Assembly (NCBI GenBank): GCA_050700115.1
Contig: JBOHGG010000030.1
Location: 1 to 64,000, forward strand
DNA from: GCA-003244245 sp050700115
GTDB lineage: Bacteria > Actinomycetota > Actinomycetes > Mycobacteriales > Pseudonocardiaceae
Reading direction: 5' to 3'
Length of the DNA: 64,000 nt
The notes below the pieces were generated by a model. The model had not been told where the DNA came from, did no database searches, and saw nothing but the letters and a program-made list of their open reading frames with translations. Numbering within the stretch: position 1 is the stretch's first letter; each line of letters starts with the position of its first letter. This document shows positions 38,069 through 47,319 of the stretch, in pieces. The position numbers were made by a program, and so were the translations under genes.

Positions 38069-38470
38069 ACCGCCATCCCGCTGACCGCCATTCGGAGCCG
38101 GGATGCGCGCCAGTGGCTACGCCGCCGTCCGTACCGCGCTGCACACCCAACGGCAAGGTCTGCGCAGCAACCGCGTCGCCGTGGCGGGGGCCCGAGCCTG
38201 GTTCCGGGCCTGCCATGCCGTCCCGGCGCTCAAGCGGCGCAACCTCGCTCATCGCGCGCAGGCCCGGCCGCGGGCATGGGAGCGTTCATGAGACAGGGCT
38301 GTCTATCTGGGCGTCCCCCGCGATATGCTGCCCGAGGGGTTCGGGGTCACGAGTTCATGAGCCTCGGTGGCGGTAGGTCTGCATCGGCACCTGGCGGTGC
38401 GACGCGCCGGGCCACCGTGACGTTCCCGTCCCTGCCAGAGCCACAGCCCTACGAGCCCGAGGTTTCGCCG
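38069..38470. other. Leader region of the serine-cycle operon
   Basis: About 400 bases before glyA. The operon promoter should be here. I looked for glycine, ZTP and tetrahydrofolate riboswitch features and could not match their conserved cores. An open frame at 38103-38291 (62 codons, Arg/Ala-rich) has no support. GAGG stands 8 bases before the glyA ATG. Confidence 0.5.
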
Positions 38471-39760
38471 ATGAGTGCTCTGCCCGCTGACTTCTTCACC
38501 AAGCCGGTCTCCGAGGTCGACCCCGAGATCGCCGAGGTACTCGCCAACGAGCTCTCCCGCCAGGAGCACACCCTGGAGATGATCGCCTCGGAGAACTTCG
38601 TGCCGCAGGCGGTGCTGGACTGCCAGGGCTCCGTGCTCACCAACAAGTACGCGGAGGGCTATCCGGGCCGGCGGTACTACGGCGGCTGCGAGCACGTCGA
38701 CGTGGCCGAGCAGCTGGCCATCGACCGGGCGAAGGAGCTGTTCGGAGCCGAGCACGCCAACGTCCAGCCCAACGGCGGTGCCTCGGCCAACGCCATCGTC
38801 TACAGCACGCTGATGGAGCACGGCGACACGTTCCTCGGGATGAAGCTCGACCACGGCGGGCACCTCACGCACGGCATGAAGATCAACTTCTCCGGCCTCT
38901 ACTACAACGTGGTGCCCTACGGCGTGGACAAGGAGACCTCGCTGGTGGACATGGACGAGGTCGCCCGGCTGGCCAAGGAGCACCAGCCGAAGATGATCCT
39001 CGCCGGCTGGTCCGCCTACCCCCGCGAGCTCGACTTCGCCCGCTTCCGCGAGATTGCCGACTCGGTGGGCGCCTACCTGTTCGTCGACATGGCGCACTTC
39101 GCCGGCCTGGTCGCCGGCGGCGAACATCCCAACCCGGTCCCCTATGCCGACGTGGTCACCACGACGATCCACAAGACGCTGGGCGGGCCCCGCAGCGGGA
39201 TGATCCTCTGCAAGGAGCAGTTCAGAAAGAAGATCAACTCGCGGACGTTCCCCGGCTGGCAGGGTGGCCCGCTGATGCACGTGATCGCCGCCAAGGCGGT
39301 GGCCTTGAAGATCGCCGCATCGGAAGAGTTCCGGGAGCGCCAGCAGCGCACCCGCGCCGGCGCCCGGGCGCTGGCCAAGGAGATGCTCGAGGGCGGGCTC
39401 AACGTGCTCACCGGTGGCACCGACACCCACCTCGTGCTCGCCGACCTGCGGGAATCCCCACTGAACGGCCAGCAGGCCGAGGACCGGCTCGCCGAGGTCG
39501 GGATCACCGTGAACCGCAACGCGGTGCCCTTCGACCCGCGGCCCCCGGCCGTCGCGTCCGGGTTGCGGATCGGGGCCTCGCCGCTGGCTACCAGGGGCCT
39601 GCAGGAAAACGACTTCCACGAGATCGGCAAGATCATCACCGAGGCGTTGACCGGCGATCTGGACGACGCCAAGCGGGCGTCGCTGACTGAGCGCACCAGG
39701 GCGCTGACCACACGCTACCCGCTGTACCCGCAGCTCACGCCGACCGCCAAGAAGCGGTGA
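38471..39760 (+). CDS. glyA: Serine hydroxymethyltransferase
   Basis: A 429-residue PLP enzyme of normal length. HTLEMIASENF, NVQPNGGASANAIVY, VDMAHFAGLVAGG and TTIHKTLGGPRSG (PLP-binding Lys) are all present. It interconverts glycine plus methylene-tetrahydrofolate and serine. ATG at 38471 opens the family-like N-terminus; the frame extends upstream without support. It is the first gene of the operon, so in this context it is likely to be the serine-forming step of the serine cycle rather than the only housekeeping copy. Confidence 0.95.
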   Translation: MSALPADFFTKPVSEVDPEIAEVLANELSRQEHTLEMIASENFVPQAVLDCQGSVLTNKYAEGYPGRRYYGGCEHVDVAEQLAIDRAKELFGAEHANVQPNGGASANAIVYSTLMEHGDTFLGMKLDHGGHLTHGMKINFSGLYYNVVPYGVDKETSLVDMDEVARLAKEHQPKMILAGWSAYPRELDFARFREIADSVGAYLFVDMAHFAGLVAGGEHPNPVPYADVVTTTIHKTLGGPRSGMILCKEQFRKKINSRTFPGWQGGPLMHVIAAKAVALKIAASEEFRERQQRTRAGARALAKEMLEGGLNVLTGGTDTHLVLADLRESPLNGQQAEDRLAEVGITVNRNAVPFDPRPPAVASGLRIGASPLATRGLQENDFHEIGKIITEALTGDLDDAKRASLTERTRALTTRYPLYPQLTPTAKKR

Positions 39761-40965
39761 AGGGCGTGCCCAACGGACCCGTGCACCTGTTCATCCCCGG
39801 TCCGACCAACGTCCCCGACGCGGTGCGCCGCGCGATGAACGTCCCGATGCAGGACCACCGGGCGCCGGACTTCCCCGAGCTGACCCTGCCGCTGTTCGCC
39901 GACCTGAAGAAGGTCTTCGCCAACGAGACCGGCCGGGTCTTCATGTACCCGTCCTCCGGTACCGGGGCATGGGAGGCGGCGATCAGCAACACCCTCAACC
40001 GGGGCGACCGGGTGCTGATGTCGCGCTTCGGCCAGTTCTCCCAGCTCTGGGCCGATATGGCGGAGCGGCTGGGTCTCGACGTGATCTGCGTCGACCGGGA
40101 ATGGGGTGAGGGCGTCCCGCTGCAGGACTACGCGCGCCACCTCACCGAGGACCAGACCATCAAGGGCGTCTTCGCCTGCCACAACGAGACCGCCACCGGG
40201 GTGACCTCCGACATCGCCGGGGTCCGGCGGGTGATGGACGAGGCCGGCTCGGACGCCCTGCTGTACGTGGATGCGGTGTCCTCGCTGGCCTCGATCCCGT
40301 TCGAGCAGGAGGCCTGGGGTGTCGACCTGGCGGTGAGCGGCTCGCAGAAAGGGTTGATGCTGCCCGCCGGGATGTCCATGCTCGGGGTCAGCGCAAAGGC
40401 CCTGGAAGCAGCGAGCTCGTCGACGATGGAGCGTTGCTACTTCAGCTTCGAGGACATGCTCAAGACCAACGACCTCGGTTACTTCCCCTACACCCCGTCC
40501 GTGCCGATGCTGCACGGCCTGCGGTGCTCGCTGGACCTGCTGTTCGCTGAGGGTCTGCCGCAGGTGTTCGCCCGGCACCACCGGCTCGCGGAGGGGGTCC
40601 GTCGCGGGGTGGATGCGCTCGGCCTGTCGCTGTGCGCGCTGGGTCCGCAGTGGTATTCCGACACCGTCACGGCGATCCGCACGCCCGACGGCGTGGACGC
40701 TGGAGAAGTCTGCCGGATCGGCTACCACCGCTACCGCACGGCGTTCGGGGCCGGCCTGGCCAAGGTCGCGGGCAAGGTGTTCCGGATCGGCCACCTCGGC
40801 GACCTCAACGAGGTGGCCTGCCTTGCCGCGCTGGCCAGCGCCGAGATGTCGCTGGCCGACGCCGGGGCCAAGATCGAGCCAGGGGCCAGCGTCGCCGCGG
40901 CCCAGGAGTACTACCGCAGCGCGCTCGCCGCGCTGGAGGGCAAGGAGGCGAGCCCAGCGCGATGA
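39757..40965 (+). CDS. sgaA: Serine-glyoxylate aminotransferase
   Basis: A 402-residue class V aminotransferase. The N-terminus LFIPGPTNVPDAVRRAMN, SSGTGAWEAA, and the PLP-lysine in SGSQKGLMLPAG match serine-glyoxylate and alanine-glyoxylate aminotransferases. It transfers the amino group of serine to glyoxylate, giving hydroxypyruvate and glycine. It overlaps glyA as GTGA and the next gene as ATGA. Confidence 0.92.
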   Translation: MKGVPNGPVHLFIPGPTNVPDAVRRAMNVPMQDHRAPDFPELTLPLFADLKKVFANETGRVFMYPSSGTGAWEAAISNTLNRGDRVLMSRFGQFSQLWADMAERLGLDVICVDREWGEGVPLQDYARHLTEDQTIKGVFACHNETATGVTSDIAGVRRVMDEAGSDALLYVDAVSSLASIPFEQEAWGVDLAVSGSQKGLMLPAGMSMLGVSAKALEAASSSTMERCYFSFEDMLKTNDLGYFPYTPSVPMLHGLRCSLDLLFAEGLPQVFARHHRLAEGVRRGVDALGLSLCALGPQWYSDTVTAIRTPDGVDAGEVCRIGYHRYRTAFGAGLAKVAGKVFRIGHLGDLNEVACLAALASAEMSLADAGAKIEPGASVAAAQEYYRSALAALEGKEASPAR

Positions 40966-41915
40966 GCCACACCCTTTACCCGATGCGTCAGCCCCGGTTG
41001 CAGCGAAGTGAGCTAGCGGTGCCGGGATCGAACACCAGCTTCATCGACAAGGCGGCGGATAGCGCGGCCGACTTCGTTTTCCTGGACCTGGAGGACGCGG
41101 TCGCGCCGCCGGAGAAGGAACAGGCGCGCCGCAACGTCGTCGAGGCGCTGCGTGACATCGATTGGGCAGCCAAGGGAAAGACGGTGTCGGTGCGCATCAA
41201 TGGGCTCGACACCCACTACATGTACCGCGACGTCATCGACGTGATGGAGCAGGCGGGTGACCGGGTGCACACCATCCTGGTACCCAAGGTCGGGGTGCCC
41301 GCCGACCTTTACTGCGTGGAGACACTGGTCGACCAGATCGAGCAGGCCAAGGGTTACCAGACCAAGGTGGGTATCGAGGCGCTGATCGAGACCGCGCTGG
41401 GGATGGCGAATGTGGAGGCCATCGCGAGCAGCGCCGGTCGGCTGGAAGCGCTGCACTTCGGGGTGGCCGACTACGCCGCGAGCAACCGGGCCCGCACCGT
41501 GAGCATCGGTGGACTGAACCCGAACTACCCGGGTGATCAGTGGCATTTCGCGCTGTCGCGGATGATCGTGGCGTGCCGGGCTTACGGGCTGCGCCCGATC
41601 GACGGCCCGTTCGGTGACTACTCCGACCCCGACGGCTTCCGGGCCGGGGCCCGGCGGGCGGCCGCGCTGGGGTGTGAGGGCAAGTGGGCGATCCATCCCA
41701 GCCAGGTCGAGCTGGCCAACGAGGTCTTCAGCCCGCCGCCGGCCGAGGTGGACCGGGCCCAGCGGATCATCGAAGCGCTGCGCGAGGCCGAGGCGCAGGG
41801 CAGGGGCGCCGCGTCGGTGGACGGCAAGATGATCGACGCCGCCTCGGAGCGGATGGCCAAGACGGTGATCGCGATGGACGAGGCGATCCGGGCCGCCGCG
41901 GCGAGCCGGGCCTAA
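40962..41915 (+). CDS. mcl: Malyl-CoA lyase (CitE-like)
   Basis: A 317-residue HpcH/HpaI-CitE family lyase. LAVPGSNTSFIDKAADSAADFVFLDLEDAV, the VPKVG strand, GIEALIETALGM and HFGVADYAAS are marks of L-malyl-CoA/beta-methylmalyl-CoA lyases, including the metal-binding Glu and Asp. It cleaves malyl-CoA to acetyl-CoA and glyoxylate. ATG at 40962 overlaps the aminotransferase stop; the frame extends further upstream without meaning. Confidence 0.92.
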   Translation: MSHTLYPMRQPRLQRSELAVPGSNTSFIDKAADSAADFVFLDLEDAVAPPEKEQARRNVVEALRDIDWAAKGKTVSVRINGLDTHYMYRDVIDVMEQAGDRVHTILVPKVGVPADLYCVETLVDQIEQAKGYQTKVGIEALIETALGMANVEAIASSAGRLEALHFGVADYAASNRARTVSIGGLNPNYPGDQWHFALSRMIVACRAYGLRPIDGPFGDYSDPDGFRAGARRAAALGCEGKWAIHPSQVELANEVFSPPPAEVDRAQRIIEALREAEAQGRGAASVDGKMIDAASERMAKTVIAMDEAIRAAAASRA

Positions 41916-41924
41916 GGGGCGGGT

Positions 41925-43103
41925 GTGGACATCCACGAATATCAAGCCAAGGAGATCCTGGCCCGTTTCGGGGTCCCCATACCGCGAGGAGGTTTGGCCT
42001 ACAGCCCCGAGCAGGCGTCCTACCGGTGCACCGAGATCGGCGGGTCGGCCTGGGTGGTCAAAGCCCAGGTGCATGCCGGTGGCCGCGGCGAGGCCGGCGG
42101 GGTGAAGCTGTGCCACTCCGACCGGGAGGTGCAAGACGTCGCGAACGGCATGTTCGGCCGGCGGCTGGTCACCAAGCAGTCCGGGCCGCGCGGCAAGCTG
42201 ATCTACCGGGTGTACGTCGAGGAGGCCACCGACATCGCCCGCGAGCTGTACTTCGCCATCGTGCTGGACCGCCGCATCGAGCGGGTATGCATCATCACCT
42301 CGGCCGAGGGCGGGGTGAAGATCGAGGACCTGCTCGCGTCCAAACCGGAGGCGTTGATCCGCACGACGATCGAACCCGCGGTGGGTTTCCTGGAGTTCCA
42401 GGCCCGGGAGCTCGCGTTTGCGGTGGGCCTGCAGCCAGCCCAGCTCGCCGAGGCCAGCCGGATCTTTCGTCGTGCTTACCGTGCCTTTCGAGATCTGGAC
42501 GCCACCATGCTGGAGATCAACCCACTGGCCGTGACCAGCAAGGGCAGCCTGGTCGCGCTGGACGCCAAGATGTCGTTTGACGACAACGCCCTGTTTCGTC
42601 ACCCGGACATCTCCGAGTTGCGCGACCGCAGCCAGGAAGACGCCCGGGAAAGTCACGCCGCCGATCGTGGGCTGGCCTATGTCGGTCTGGAGGGCAACAT
42701 CGGCTGCATGATCAACGGCGCCGGTCTGGCGATGGCGACCATGGACATGATCAAGTTCGTGGGCGGCGAGCCGGCGAACTTCCTCGACATCGGTGGCGCA
42801 GCGTCGCCAGAGCGGGTGCTCAAGGCGTTCCGCGCGGTGCTGCGCGACGACAAGGTCGAGGCGATGCTGATCAACATCTTTGCGGGCATCAACCGCTGCG
42901 ATTGGGTCGCCCAGGGCATCGTCGCCGCGTTCAAGGAGATCGACGTCGAGATCCCGGTGGTGGTGCGACTGGCCGGCACCCACGTCGAGCAGGGCCAGGC
43001 AATCCTGCAGGATTCCGGGCTGCCCATCATCACCGCGGACACCCTCGCCGAGGCGGCCGAGAAGGTCGTCGGCGTCGTGGCCACCGCCGGTGCGACCATC
43101 TAG
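41925..43103 (+). CDS. mtkA: Malate-CoA ligase subunit beta
   Basis: A 392-residue ATP-grasp protein of the succinyl-CoA synthetase beta type: MDIHEYQAKEILARFGVPIPRG, VKAQVHAGGRGEAGGVKL and LEINPLAV. The neighbours and overall similarity to MtkA suggest malate thiokinase rather than succinyl-CoA synthetase. Together with MtkB it makes malyl-CoA from malate, CoA and ATP. GTG start, 9 bases after the lyase gene. Confidence 0.9.
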   Translation: MDIHEYQAKEILARFGVPIPRGGLAYSPEQASYRCTEIGGSAWVVKAQVHAGGRGEAGGVKLCHSDREVQDVANGMFGRRLVTKQSGPRGKLIYRVYVEEATDIARELYFAIVLDRRIERVCIITSAEGGVKIEDLLASKPEALIRTTIEPAVGFLEFQARELAFAVGLQPAQLAEASRIFRRAYRAFRDLDATMLEINPLAVTSKGSLVALDAKMSFDDNALFRHPDISELRDRSQEDARESHAADRGLAYVGLEGNIGCMINGAGLAMATMDMIKFVGGEPANFLDIGGAASPERVLKAFRAVLRDDKVEAMLINIFAGINRCDWVAQGIVAAFKEIDVEIPVVVRLAGTHVEQGQAILQDSGLPIITADTLAEAAEKVVGVVATAGATI

Positions 43104-43117
43104 AGAGCTGGAGGGTC

Positions 43118-44026
43118 ATGGCCATCCTGATCGATGAGCACACCCGCGTGGTGGTCCAGGGCATCACTGGTCGCATCGGGCGCTTCCACGCCGAGGAGAT
43201 GATCGACTACGGCACCAACGTGGTCGCCGGCGTCACCCCGGGCCGAGGTGGCGAGCGAGTGCTGGACCGCCCGATCTTCAACACCATGAAGGACGCCGTG
43301 GCCGAGACCGGGGCGACCGCCTCCATCGTGTTCGTGCCACCCCCGTTCGCCGCCGACTCCCTCATGGAGGCCGCCGACGCCGGAATCCGGTTCTGCGCCT
43401 GCATCACCGACGGCATCCCGACCCAGGACATGATGCGGGTCAAGCGCTACATGCGGCGCTACCGAGCCCCGCAGAAGATGACCCTGACCGGACCCAACTG
43501 CGCCGGCACCATCTCCCCGGGGCGGGCACTGCTGGGCATCATGCCCGGCCACATCTACCTGCCTGGCCGGGTCGGGGTGATCGGGCGCTCCGGCACGTTG
43601 GGCTACGAGGCCGCGTCCCAGATGAAGGCGCTGGGGATCGGGGTTTCCACCTCGGTCGGCATCGGCGGCGACCCGGTCAACGGGTCCTCGTTCCGCGACC
43701 ACCTGGAGCTGTTCGAGGCCGATGGGGAGACCGACGCGGTGATCATGGTAGGCGAGATCGGCGGCCCGCAGGAGGCCGAGGGCGCCGACTACGTGCGCGA
43801 CCACATGACCAAGCCGGTGATCGCCTACATCGCGGGGCTGTCCGCGCCGAAGGGCCGCAAGATGGGGCACGCCGGCGCGATCGTGTCCGCCGCCGGCGAA
43901 TCCGCCCAGGAGAAGGCCGAGATCCTGACCGCCGCGGGCATCACGATGGCGCCGAACCCGTCGGCGATGGGGGAAACCGTGGCCCGGGTCCTCGCCGAGC
44001 ACAGCCTTGCCCCAGCCGCCGTCTGA
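43118..44026 (+). CDS. mtkB: Malate-CoA ligase subunit alpha
   Basis: A 302-residue CoA-binding protein of the succinyl-CoA synthetase alpha type. VVVQGITGRIGRFHAEEMIDYGTNVVAGVTPG is the CoA-binding Rossmann part; KMGHAGAIV holds the phosphorylated active-site His. GGAGG lies 3 bases before the ATG, which is close. Pairs with the preceding gene. Confidence 0.92.
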   Translation: MAILIDEHTRVVVQGITGRIGRFHAEEMIDYGTNVVAGVTPGRGGERVLDRPIFNTMKDAVAETGATASIVFVPPPFAADSLMEAADAGIRFCACITDGIPTQDMMRVKRYMRRYRAPQKMTLTGPNCAGTISPGRALLGIMPGHIYLPGRVGVIGRSGTLGYEAASQMKALGIGVSTSVGIGGDPVNGSSFRDHLELFEADGETDAVIMVGEIGGPQEAEGADYVRDHMTKPVIAYIAGLSAPKGRKMGHAGAIVSAAGESAQEKAEILTAAGITMAPNPSAMGETVARVLAEHSLAPAAV

Positions 44027-44044
44027 TCTGCAGGAGGTGTTGCT

Positions 44045-45013
44045 GTGCCCGAGCCTGTGATTGTGGTGACCCGCACGTGGCCGGCGTCGGTGGAGCAGGA
44101 GCTGCAGCGGCGCTTCCCGGACGTCCGGCTCAACGCCGACGACATCCCACTCGGGCGCGACGGGCTGCGCGCCGCGCTGGAGCAGGCCGACGTGGTGCTG
44201 CCGACCGTTTCCGACCGGCTGCCGGCCGAGCTGTTCGACGGTTCACTGCGGACCAGATTCCTCGGCAACTTCGGCGTCGGCTACAACCACATCGACACCG
44301 ACGCCGCGGCTGCGGCGGGGATCGTGGTCACGAACACCCCGGGGGTGCTCACCGACACCACCGCGGACACCGCGATGACGCTGTTATTGATGGTGGCCCG
44401 GCGCGCCGGCGAGGGAGAACGGGAGGTCCGCGCCGGACGGTGGACCGGGTGGCGACCCACCCACATGATGGGCGCCGACGTCACCGGCAAGACGCTGGGC
44501 ATCGTGGGCATGGGCCGTATCGGGGTGGCGGTGGCCCGGCGCGGCCACTTCGGTTTCGGCATGCCAGTGGTCTTCTACGATCCGGTAGACTTCGAACCCG
44601 ACCACGGGATCACCGGCGCCCGCCGCGTCGCCACCGTGGAGGAGCTGCTGGAAGCCGCCGACTTCGTGTCCCTGCACATGCCCGGCGGCGGGGAGAACAC
44701 CCACCTCATCGACGCCGCCCGGCTGGCCCGGATGAAACCGACCGCATTCCTGATCAACAGCGCCCGCGGCGACGTCGTCGACTCCGAAGCGCTGGTCAAG
44801 GCACTGCAGTCGGGCACGATCGCCGGCGCCGGGCTGGACGTCTACGAGGGCGAACCCGACGTCCCGCAGGCGCTGCGGAAGCTGGAGAACGCTGTACTGC
44901 TGCCCCACCTGGGCAGCGCCACCCTGGAGACCCGCACCGCGATGGGCATGCTCGTGCTGGACAACCTGCAAGACTTCCTGACCGGCCGCGAACCCTCCTG
45001 CCGGGTGAGGTAG
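44045..45013 (+). CDS. hprA: Hydroxypyruvate/glyoxylate reductase
   Basis: A 322-residue D-2-hydroxyacid dehydrogenase. GIVGMGRIGVAVARR is the NAD(P)-binding motif; the catalytic Arg (INSARGDVVD), Glu (YEGEP) and His (LLPHLGSAT) are all present. In this operon it most likely reduces hydroxypyruvate to glycerate, the next step of the serine cycle. GTG start with AGGAGG upstream. It is the last gene of the operon. Confidence 0.9.
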   Translation: MPEPVIVVTRTWPASVEQELQRRFPDVRLNADDIPLGRDGLRAALEQADVVLPTVSDRLPAELFDGSLRTRFLGNFGVGYNHIDTDAAAAAGIVVTNTPGVLTDTTADTAMTLLLMVARRAGEGEREVRAGRWTGWRPTHMMGADVTGKTLGIVGMGRIGVAVARRGHFGFGMPVVFYDPVDFEPDHGITGARRVATVEELLEAADFVSLHMPGGGENTHLIDAARLARMKPTAFLINSARGDVVDSEALVKALQSGTIAGAGLDVYEGEPDVPQALRKLENAVLLPHLGSATLETRTAMGMLVLDNLQDFLTGREPSCRVR

Positions 45014-45053
45014 CTCTTCAAGGACCACCAACGTCCGTTCGGGACGCGCGTCG

Positions 45054-45914
45054 TCAGCCATCCAGCGCCCGGTACTCATCGGCGACACGTCGTAGCTCGG
45101 CGCGTGCCTCGTCCCCACGGATTGCGAGGCGCTCAAGCGCCGCCAACATCGCCACGTACCGGGCGACGTCCGCCGGATCGTTGTAGTAAGCGGAACCTCC
45201 GACAACCCCCACTACCACGGTGTGCTCGTCGTACAGATCAAACCCACACGGCGGGAAGACCTTGGCCGCCACGCCCCACCGGATCACACCGACCCGGATG
45301 TGAGGTCGCCGGCTCACCTCAACGATGTACTCGATCTGCCGCGCCATCACCTCGGGGGCACCCACACACCAACCGAGCGCACCCGCGGTGAGGACGAACG
45401 TGAACTGGCGGCCGGGTTCTTCCAGGATCTGAGCCCTCAGGAGCCGCTCAGCGACCCGAGCCTCGACCTCCGGTCGCGTCAGGGTGCCGGAGGTGAAGAT
45501 GGCACGGACATACTCCTCGGTCTGCAGGAGGCCGGGGATGACGATCGGGTGGAACACCGAGATATGCCTCGATCGTGCCTCGTTGCGGCGTACTCGTTGT
45601 TCATGGGCTGCAGCGGAGCGGCTGATCGAAACCCGGGCTGGCGTCGCTGCCCGATGTTGCTCGTGGAGGTCCCGCGCCATCGCGACGAGCTGCCGCCGGA
45701 CCGTCGCAGAGGCACCTAAGGCACGGGCGTAGTGGTCGGCGTCCTCTGGAGTGGGAACGAACCGGCCTGCCTCCATGCGAGAGACCTTGGCCTGGGAGAA
45801 ACCGGCTCGTCGGCCCGCTTCGATGCCCGAGGTCACTCCAGCGCCGTCACGGATTTTCCGCAGCAGCTTGGCTATCTCGCCGTGCGCGACTGGTTGAGAC
45901 CTCCCACGTGGCAC
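45054..45914 (-). CDS. XRE-type HTH regulator with DUF5753 domain
   Basis: A 286-residue regulator: HTH in GRRAGFSQAKVSRMEAGR and a DUF5753 domain with HPIVIPGLLQTEEYVRAIF. GTG at 45914 is chosen since it lies 4 bases after the stop of the upstream DUF6879 gene; a longer frame would overlap that gene for nearly 90 bases. The pair is one transcription unit. Confidence 0.85.
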   Translation of the reverse strand: MPRGRSQPVAHGEIAKLLRKIRDGAGVTSGIEAGRRAGFSQAKVSRMEAGRFVPTPEDADHYARALGASATVRRQLVAMARDLHEQHRAATPARVSISRSAAAHEQRVRRNEARSRHISVFHPIVIPGLLQTEEYVRAIFTSGTLTRPEVEARVAERLLRAQILEEPGRQFTFVLTAGALGWCVGAPEVMARQIEYIVEVSRRPHIRVGVIRWGVAAKVFPPCGFDLYDEHTVVVGVVGGSAYYNDPADVARYVAMLAALERLAIRGDEARAELRRVADEYRALDG

Positions 45915-45918
45915 AGGG

Positions 45919-46656
45919 TCATAATGCCTGGTTGTCGCGGTGGTAACTCGGGTGCGCCGCCCACCAAGCGGTGAAGTCGGTCGCCTGGTTCCACAACAGC
46001 TCGGCAAGAGCCACCAACGGTGCGGCGCTGCAGGGGTCGGCTATCACCTCGGCACCGGCGAACCGGCAATCCTCGTCATAACGGGAACGGACGACATGCT
46101 CCCCGTCAAGCACGAAGAAGTCGCCGACCCGGGCGAGCGCCGGAGTCAACTCCGCGATGCGGATCTGCTCACCAGCTCCGGTGTTCGGCAGGTACCCCCA
46201 CTCGCACTCGTAACGCACGTAGTCCGGCAGCGGGTCGCTGACCGCGTGGATACGTCGCCAGGACCGGCCCGCAGCGACGTCGGCCCGGATCCGGTCCAAC
46301 CACGGCTGCTTAGCCTCGGCGGTCGGTGCCGGCTCACCTCGCAGGTACCGACCGAGGTCGTCATCGTCTGAGGCCGCGTTGTAGAACGTCAGCGTCTCCA
46401 GCCGGAACAGGTCCCGAGTGTGGTGCTTGGCCACAAACTCGCCGAGTTGGTCAATGGTGAGCACCTCGCGAACATCCGGAAACAGCTCAGGCTCGACGAT
46501 GACCACGCCTTCATGGTCAGGCAGGGGCCCCAGCTCGGCGAGGACCGTGGCGTCCGGTTTGTCGCCTCGCACGGCCCGTCGCCCATCTCCCAGCCCGTAG
46601 ACCTTGTTGCAGTCCAACGTGTTGGGGCAGGACAGGTCGCGCAACACCTTGATCAT
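45919..46656 (-). CDS. DUF6879 family protein with N-terminal extension
   Basis: A 245-residue protein. The C-terminal 170 residues match DUF6879 (HHTRDLFRLETLTFYNAASDDDDLGRYLRGEP, RRIHAVSDPLPDYVRYECEWGYLPNTGAGEQIRIAEL), the usual partner of HTH/DUF5753 regulators. The first 70 residues look like a second small domain that is often a separate protein in relatives, so this may be a fusion. ATG at 46656 has GGGAGGGGAG upstream. A candidate promoter lies about 84 bases further upstream. Confidence 0.8.
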   Translation of the reverse strand: MIKVLRDLSCPNTLDCNKVYGLGDGRRAVRGDKPDATVLAELGPLPDHEGVVIVEPELFPDVREVLTIDQLGEFVAKHHTRDLFRLETLTFYNAASDDDDLGRYLRGEPAPTAEAKQPWLDRIRADVAAGRSWRRIHAVSDPLPDYVRYECEWGYLPNTGAGEQIRIAELTPALARVGDFFVLDGEHVVRSRYDEDCRFAGAEVIADPCSAAPLVALAELLWNQATDFTAWWAAHPSYHRDNQAL

Positions 46657-46739
46657 GGGTCTCCCCTCCCATCCGGATCCTTCCCAGTTGGAAGCGAGTG
46701 TCCCGGGTCGGTACATGTGTAGTCAATCCTGGTTCTTGC

Positions 46740-46768
46740 ATTATACTTCTTCCATGTGTGCATAATAA
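46740..46768 (-). promoter_or_regulatory. Candidate promoter of the DUF6879-HTH unit
   Basis: On the minus strand, TATAAT (46745-46740) lies 17 bases after TTATTA (46768-46763), 84 bases before the DUF6879 start. The -10 is a perfect match, the -35 is weak. The rest of the gap 46657-46974 shows no gene. Confidence 0.4.
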
Positions 46769-46974
46769 CCCACGGCTGGCCCACCGGCTCCGGGTTCCAC
46801 GTCAGACCCACGGCAGATGACGCAGCGAGGAGTGGGTACCGGACAGTCCGATGCTCTAGCCCCTCGCCTGCCTTCCCGGCGCACGTGCGGGGCGCAGCCA
46901 ACCGCCACGTGCCGGCCCGCAAGACAGGGAGGCATGTCGCATGAGCACCGCGACGTGATGAGGAAGGGGACGCA

Positions 46975-47319
46975 GTGTTGAAAGGGGTACCTCGCCACCG
47001 GCGGCGGGGGCGTGCGGTGACCGGCGCCGGTGGCGCAGTCGAGACGCCGCGCGTCATCGCGATGACCGATGCGCGCACATATCGCGCCCACCTCGTGACC
47101 GACGCGGCCGCCGCCGCTGGCCAGGCGGACGTGGGGCGCTATGTCGCGGTGTGCGGCGTGGTGGTGCTCGCCGCGAGCCTGACCACCCCGGAAACCAGTT
47201 TTTGCCGTTCCTGTGCCTACTGGCACAGGAACGGCGGTCAGGCGTCAGTAGGTAGGGGTAGCGGCCGCCGTGCGAGCGGGGGTGGTGTCCGATGGAGGCT
47301 GATAGCCCGGATGTGGTGA
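46975..47319 (+). CDS. Small actinobacterial protein with CxxC motif
   Basis: A 114-residue protein. The middle part (YRAHLVTDAAAAAGQADVGRYVAVCGVVVLAASLTTPETSFCRSC) resembles small proteins that occur near such regulators in Pseudonocardiaceae; Cys residues are in VCG and CRSC. The last 30 residues overlap the next gene and look random. GTG at 46975 follows GGAAGGGG. Function unknown. Confidence 0.5.
   Translation: MLKGVPRHRRRGRAVTGAGGAVETPRVIAMTDARTYRAHLVTDAAAAAGQADVGRYVAVCGVVVLAASLTTPETSFCRSCAYWHRNGGQASVGRGSGRRASGGGVRWRLIARMW

Noticed and set aside
38103..38291. 62-codon frame before glyA
   Set aside because: Arg/Ala-rich translation without a ribosome binding site or homology; likely chance in GC-rich DNA.
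38069..38470. Riboswitch before glyA
   Set aside because: I compared with the conserved cores of glycine, ZTP and tetrahydrofolate riboswitches and found no match in order and spacing.
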